From: an uncultured Clostridia bacterium
Lineage (GTDB): Bacteria > Bacillota > Clostridia > Lachnospirales > Lachnospiraceae
Reading direction: 5' to 3'
NCBI GenBank assembly: GCA_937896665.1
Contig: CALBNS010000120.1
Span: 1-16,623 of the forward strand
DNA: 16,623 bases
Of the stretch, positions 13,890 to 16,623 are shown one piece after another (the first letter of the stretch is position 1; the number at the start of each line of letters is the position of its first letter). A program made the position numbers and the translations under genes. Below the pieces are notes generated by a model, which searched no databases, was not told the DNA's origin, and worked only from the letters and a program-made list of their open reading frames with translations.

Positions 13890-13927
13890 CAGGAGCATCT
13901 TTTCACCAATCATGAAAGATGCTCCTG
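13890..13927. terminator. Bidirectional terminator between the radical SAM and TelA genes
   Basis: CAGGAGCATCTTT and AAAGATGCTCCTG form a perfect 13-bp stem. TTTCTAT follows on the plus strand and CTTTTAT on the minus strand. It lies between two convergent genes and can serve both. Confidence 0.85.
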
Positions 13928-13962
13928 TTTCTATAGTCTCTCTTCTTTTCTTATGATTTTTG

Positions 13963-15096
13963 TTATCCCTGCATCTGCAGAAGTTTGGATTTTAATTCAT
14001 TTTCCAGACGTTGCATTTCGCCCTCTGCTTCCCGTCTCTTCTGGCGGCCTTCCTGCTGAATTCGCATTACCTCATCTAAAGTTGTAATCAGGGATTCATT
14101 TGTCGCTTTCAAAGTCTCCATCTCCACAATACCACGTTCAGACTCTTTTGCTGTCTCAATCGTAGCCATTTTAAGCTTCTCCGCATTTTTCTTCAAAAGC
14201 TCATTTGTCATATCCGTCACTTCTCTCTGTGCCTCTGCAGCCTGCATAGAATGTTCCACACCAAGTGCCAACACCATCTGACTCTTCCAGAGTGGAATCG
14301 TATTGACAATCGTAGACTGGATTTTTTCAACCATAAGCGTATTATTTCCCTGTACAAGACGAATCTGTGGAGCGGTCTGAATAGATATTGTTCTTGTCAA
14401 TTCCAAATCATGAATCTTCTTTTCAAACCGATTGCACATGGCATCTAAATCTCTTGCTGCCTGTGCATCCTCCGGCAATCCACTTATCTGGGCATTTTGA
14501 AGCATTTCCTGGAGTTGTACATCGCGTACTTCCTTAAGTTTCTTTTTCCCTGCCAAAATATACATGGATAATTCCTTAAAATAAGTCAGATTTAATTCGT
14601 ACATTTTATCAAGAATCGCAATATCTTTCATAAGCTGCACTTGATGTGATTCCAATACCGTACAGATCTGATTCACATTTTTCTCTGCCTTTTCGTATTT
14701 TACTTTGAGCTTCTGCAATTTGTTAGAGGTCTTTTTAAAAATACCAAAGATTCCTTTCTCTTCTTCCTCATCAAAGTTCTTTAATTCTGTCACAACACCT
14801 GATAACAGTTCTCCAACTTCGCCTAAATCCTTTGTCTTTACATTCTCTAATGCAGTTTCCGAAAAATCCGCCATCTTTTTCTGCGTTCCGGCTCCGTACT
14901 GCAATATAACAGATGAGTTTGTTAAATCGATTTGATTTGCAAAAGCTTCTACCGCCGCCTTTTCTTCTTCCGTGAGAATACTATCGTCCATCACTTCCTC
15001 TTTCTGTGGCGCTTCCTTAGGAAGCTTTTTCTCTTCTGCAAATGGTTCTAAAGTAAGTGTCGGTACTGTCTGTAATGTATCAAATTCGTTTGTCAT
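13963..15096 (-). CDS. TelA-family (toxic anion resistance) protein
   Basis: This is a 377-residue soluble, mostly helical protein of the TelA/YaaN family (PF05816), associated with resistance to tellurite, nisin and other envelope-active agents in several Firmicutes; its biochemical activity is unknown. After a disordered acidic N-terminus (about 1-45) come the family segments FANQIDLTNSSVILQYGAGTQKKMADF, the loop around KGIFGIFKK, YELNLTYFKELSMYILAGKKKL, and the long helix with SQMVLALGVEHSMQAAEAQREVTDMTNELLKKNAEKL. The start at 15096 is preferred because GGAGG lies 8 nt upstream. An ATG five codons earlier (15111) has only a badly spaced GGAAGG. It follows the XpaC-like gene closely on the same strand, the same pairing as xpaC-yaaN in Bacillus subtilis. 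Confidence 0.93.
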   Translation of the reverse strand: MTNEFDTLQTVPTLTLEPFAEEKKLPKEAPQKEEVMDDSILTEEEKAAVEAFANQIDLTNSSVILQYGAGTQKKMADFSETALENVKTKDLGEVGELLSGVVTELKNFDEEEEKGIFGIFKKTSNKLQKLKVKYEKAEKNVNQICTVLESHQVQLMKDIAILDKMYELNLTYFKELSMYILAGKKKLKEVRDVQLQEMLQNAQISGLPEDAQAARDLDAMCNRFEKKIHDLELTRTISIQTAPQIRLVQGNNTLMVEKIQSTIVNTIPLWKSQMVLALGVEHSMQAAEAQREVTDMTNELLKKNAEKLKMATIETAKESERGIVEMETLKATNESLITTLDEVMRIQQEGRQKRREAEGEMQRLENELKSKLLQMQG

Positions 15097-15117
15097 TTTC
15101 AAATCCTCCATGCCTTC

Positions 15118-16335
15118 CTATTTTTTTAATCCGTCATCCTTTAAGCCTTCCTGCGCCAGCATCATATTTAACACTGAAATATCAGAAGATACATCCCATG
15201 CCTTCTCCTGGAACAAGCTATCCAACAATTTCTCAAATGCTACATTCAGCGTGTCCAAAGTATCTTCAATCTCTTTTTTAGCATTTTGAATATTCTCTCC
15301 ACCTACTGGCTGGGAATCCATTTCCTCGTATGCTTCTAATAACTTAATCGCTGTCGGAAGATAATAATCCATCAGCTTTCTAATATCACCCACGGTCTCC
15401 GGATTCTGCTCCACCCTGTCAAAGATCCTGTCTACTAATAACTCCATACGGGAAATCTTTGCTGAGATTGCATCCCCCGGGATTTTGTCATTACATGCAC
15501 GAATCTTTTGAACATACATGTCACCTTGCTCAATAACTCTCTGTACCTCTGGAGACAATCCTTTTCGATAAATTGCCTGACGTTCCTGTACTTTACGTTC
15601 CTCATTCAGTCTTTGCTCTTCTTCTTTTAGCTGTAATTGTCTGGTTTCCTCTAGTTGCTGATATTGTTGATACATCTGGTTCGTGACAATCAGGCAAGTC
15701 CTCTGTCTATCCAAGTATCCCTGATAAAACCAGCCTTTTTTTAACATCTTTTCCAAATCCTTCACTACAAACTTAGTGGACTTTCCAATTCTCGAAGCCA
15801 ATTCGGAAATATTGCAGTACTCTCTTTTTCCAATCACACTGATGTACTTTTTGAAACGAGATATTTTAGTCAACATGCCGGTTCCTGTCCATGCCATAAT
15901 AGCACTGACAGCCAGCAGACTGGCACTAATAACAGTAAGAACTCCCCCAATCCTTTCAGCACTTGCAACAAACATTCCTAACAGACCAAATATGAGAATG
16001 AGAAAAAAGATAACACCCAGACCATATCCGAATATTGCAAGAAAAATTGCCGCAATCTGTGCTCCAATTTTTTTATCATATAATAATGGCATCTGTTTTT
16101 CTACTGGTTTTACCTGATGTCCACAATACTTAGGCTGATGATATGCAGAACCCTGATTCTTATTTGAAAAATCAGCCCCTCCAGAATTTCGCACGTTTCT
16201 CGAAACCCAATCTGTCGCCTGATTAACTGTGTTTTTAATTGACTGATTTAAGCTCTCATAATTTCCATTCTCTATCGCATCCTGGACAGTTCTACGTATT
16301 TCATCACCATACTGTTCCCAATCATGAATACTCAT
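15118..16335 (-). CDS. xpaC: XpaC-like membrane protein (5-bromo-4-chloroindolyl phosphate hydrolysis family)
   Basis: This 405-residue membrane protein belongs to the XpaC family (PF10112), which is regularly encoded next to TelA. The enzymatic name comes from a B. subtilis phenotype; the actual function is not established. Residues 1-80 are polar, with a Gly/Asn-rich stretch. Hydrophobic hairpins occupy about 90-124 and 130-152. A winged-helix-like segment (about 172-205, NISELASRIGKSTKFVVKDLEKMLKKGWF) follows, then a Gln/Glu-rich coiled coil (about 220-260), and a helical C-terminal domain (about 262-400) carrying the family signature. The ATG has GGGGAGG about 11 nt upstream. The TelA gene follows after about 20 nt in the same transcript. 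Joint action at the envelope is likely by association. Confidence 0.88.
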   Translation of the reverse strand: MSIHDWEQYGDEIRRTVQDAIENGNYESLNQSIKNTVNQATDWVSRNVRNSGGADFSNKNQGSAYHQPKYCGHQVKPVEKQMPLLYDKKIGAQIAAIFLAIFGYGLGVIFFLILIFGLLGMFVASAERIGGVLTVISASLLAVSAIMAWTGTGMLTKISRFKKYISVIGKREYCNISELASRIGKSTKFVVKDLEKMLKKGWFYQGYLDRQRTCLIVTNQMYQQYQQLEETRQLQLKEEEQRLNEERKVQERQAIYRKGLSPEVQRVIEQGDMYVQKIRACNDKIPGDAISAKISRMELLVDRIFDRVEQNPETVGDIRKLMDYYLPTAIKLLEAYEEMDSQPVGGENIQNAKKEIEDTLDTLNVAFEKLLDSLFQEKAWDVSSDISVLNMMLAQEGLKDDGLKK

Positions 16336-16384
16336 TCTATACTCTGCCTCCCCTGGCGTTCATACTTTTGCTTATACACGAACC

Positions 16385-16390
16385 ATTGTA
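16385..16390 (-). promoter_or_regulatory. Extended -10 candidate for the xpaC-telA operon
   Basis: Minus-strand TACAAT preceded by TGA (extended -10) lies about 50 nt upstream of the XpaC start and after the tRNA terminator. No good -35 is present, so confidence is low. Confidence 0.35.
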
Positions 16391-16413
16391 TCACAACTCT
16401 CATATAACTGCAC

Positions 16414-16457
16414 TAAAAAAAGACCCTAAAATCCTTGATTTTTCAAGAATTCTAGGG
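16414..16457 (-). terminator. Rho-independent terminator of the tRNA operon
   Basis: A 15-bp stem (CCCTAGAATTCTTGA with its partner at 16424-16438, two G-U pairs) with a short A-rich loop is followed on the minus strand by TC and a run of seven T. It ends the tRNA transcript before the xpaC promoter. Confidence 0.9.
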
Positions 16458-16468
16458 AACTTTACCAA

Positions 16469-16539
16469 AGGCGCCAACCAGATTTGAACTGGTGATAGAG
16501 GTGTTGCAGACCTTTGCCTTACCACTTGGCTATGGCGCC
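16469..16539 (-). tRNA. tRNA-Cys (anticodon GCA)
   Basis: This is a 71-nt cloverleaf on the minus strand. The acceptor stem is GGCGCCA / TGGCGCC with discriminator U. The anticodon loop CTGCAAC gives anticodon GCA, and the T-arm is CCAGTTCAAATCTGG. U73 is the expected discriminator for tRNA-Cys. CCA is not encoded. It lies 31 nt downstream of the tRNA-Glu. Confidence 0.97.
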
Positions 16540-16570
16540 ATACTAATTTATGCTGAATTTCTTTAGTTAA

Positions 16571-16623
16571 TGACTCCTACGGGAATCGAACCCGTGTTAC
16601 CGCCGTGAAAGGGCGATGTCTTA
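16571..16623 (-). tRNA. tRNA-Glu (anticodon TTC), 5' part beyond the window
   Basis: The 3' two thirds of a tRNA is visible on the minus strand: anticodon stem TCGCC/GGCGG around loop CTTTCAC (anticodon TTC), T-arm ACGGG-TTCGATT-CCCGT, and 3' acceptor strand AGGAGTC with discriminator A. CCA is not encoded. The D-arm and 5' acceptor strand fall past the window edge. Confidence 0.93.

Noticed and set aside
15097..15111. Earlier ATG for the TelA-family gene
   Set aside because: Its GGAAGG is almost adjacent to the ATG, while the next in-frame ATG has GGAGG at 8 nt, which itself lies inside the five extra codons.

Overview
The window looks like a chromosomal segment of a low-to-moderate GC Gram-positive anaerobe, most likely a Lachnospiraceae-type Clostridia. 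This is inferred from AT-rich DNA, strong AGGAGG-type ribosome binding sites, a SAM-I riboswitch on metK, a SleB/CwlJ-type hydrolase, an xpaC-telA pair and MocR-type B6 regulation. I see no insertion sequence, prophage, CRISPR array or plasmid gene. Most of it is housekeeping DNA, and nearly everything is on the minus strand except a three-gene plus-strand operon near 11.8-13.9 kb.

Layout (left to right; minus-strand genes are transcribed right to left). 51-2848: a class I biotin protein ligase, preceded by one uninterrupted reading frame joining a patatin-like phospholipase to ornithine carbamoyltransferase. 2940-4325: an NfeD/slipin membrane pair behind a good promoter. 4518-5387: a secreted SH3-SleB cell-wall hydrolase. 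5642-8618: a histidine kinase-response regulator-TrmH operon. 8775-10200: metK under a complete SAM-I riboswitch with promoter and terminator. 10320-13855: a divergent locus with a MocR/PdxR-like regulator facing pyridoxal kinase, an ECF S-component and a short radical SAM protein. 13963-16335: the xpaC-telA pair. 16469-16623: tRNA-Cys and a partial tRNA-Glu with their own terminator.

The most interesting points are these. (1) The patatin-ornithine carbamoyltransferase frame has no stop at the junction, yet the second half keeps its own Shine-Dalgarno and ATG. (2) The B6 locus places an uncharacterised radical SAM enzyme behind a vitamin kinase and a vitamin-type transporter subunit, next to a regulator that probably senses PLP. 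(3) Hexamers resembling WalR half-sites, spaced 11 nt apart, sit upstream of both the cell-wall hydrolase and the nfeD-slipin operon, suggesting a shared envelope regulon.

Functional names rest on motif recognition by eye. No database search was run.
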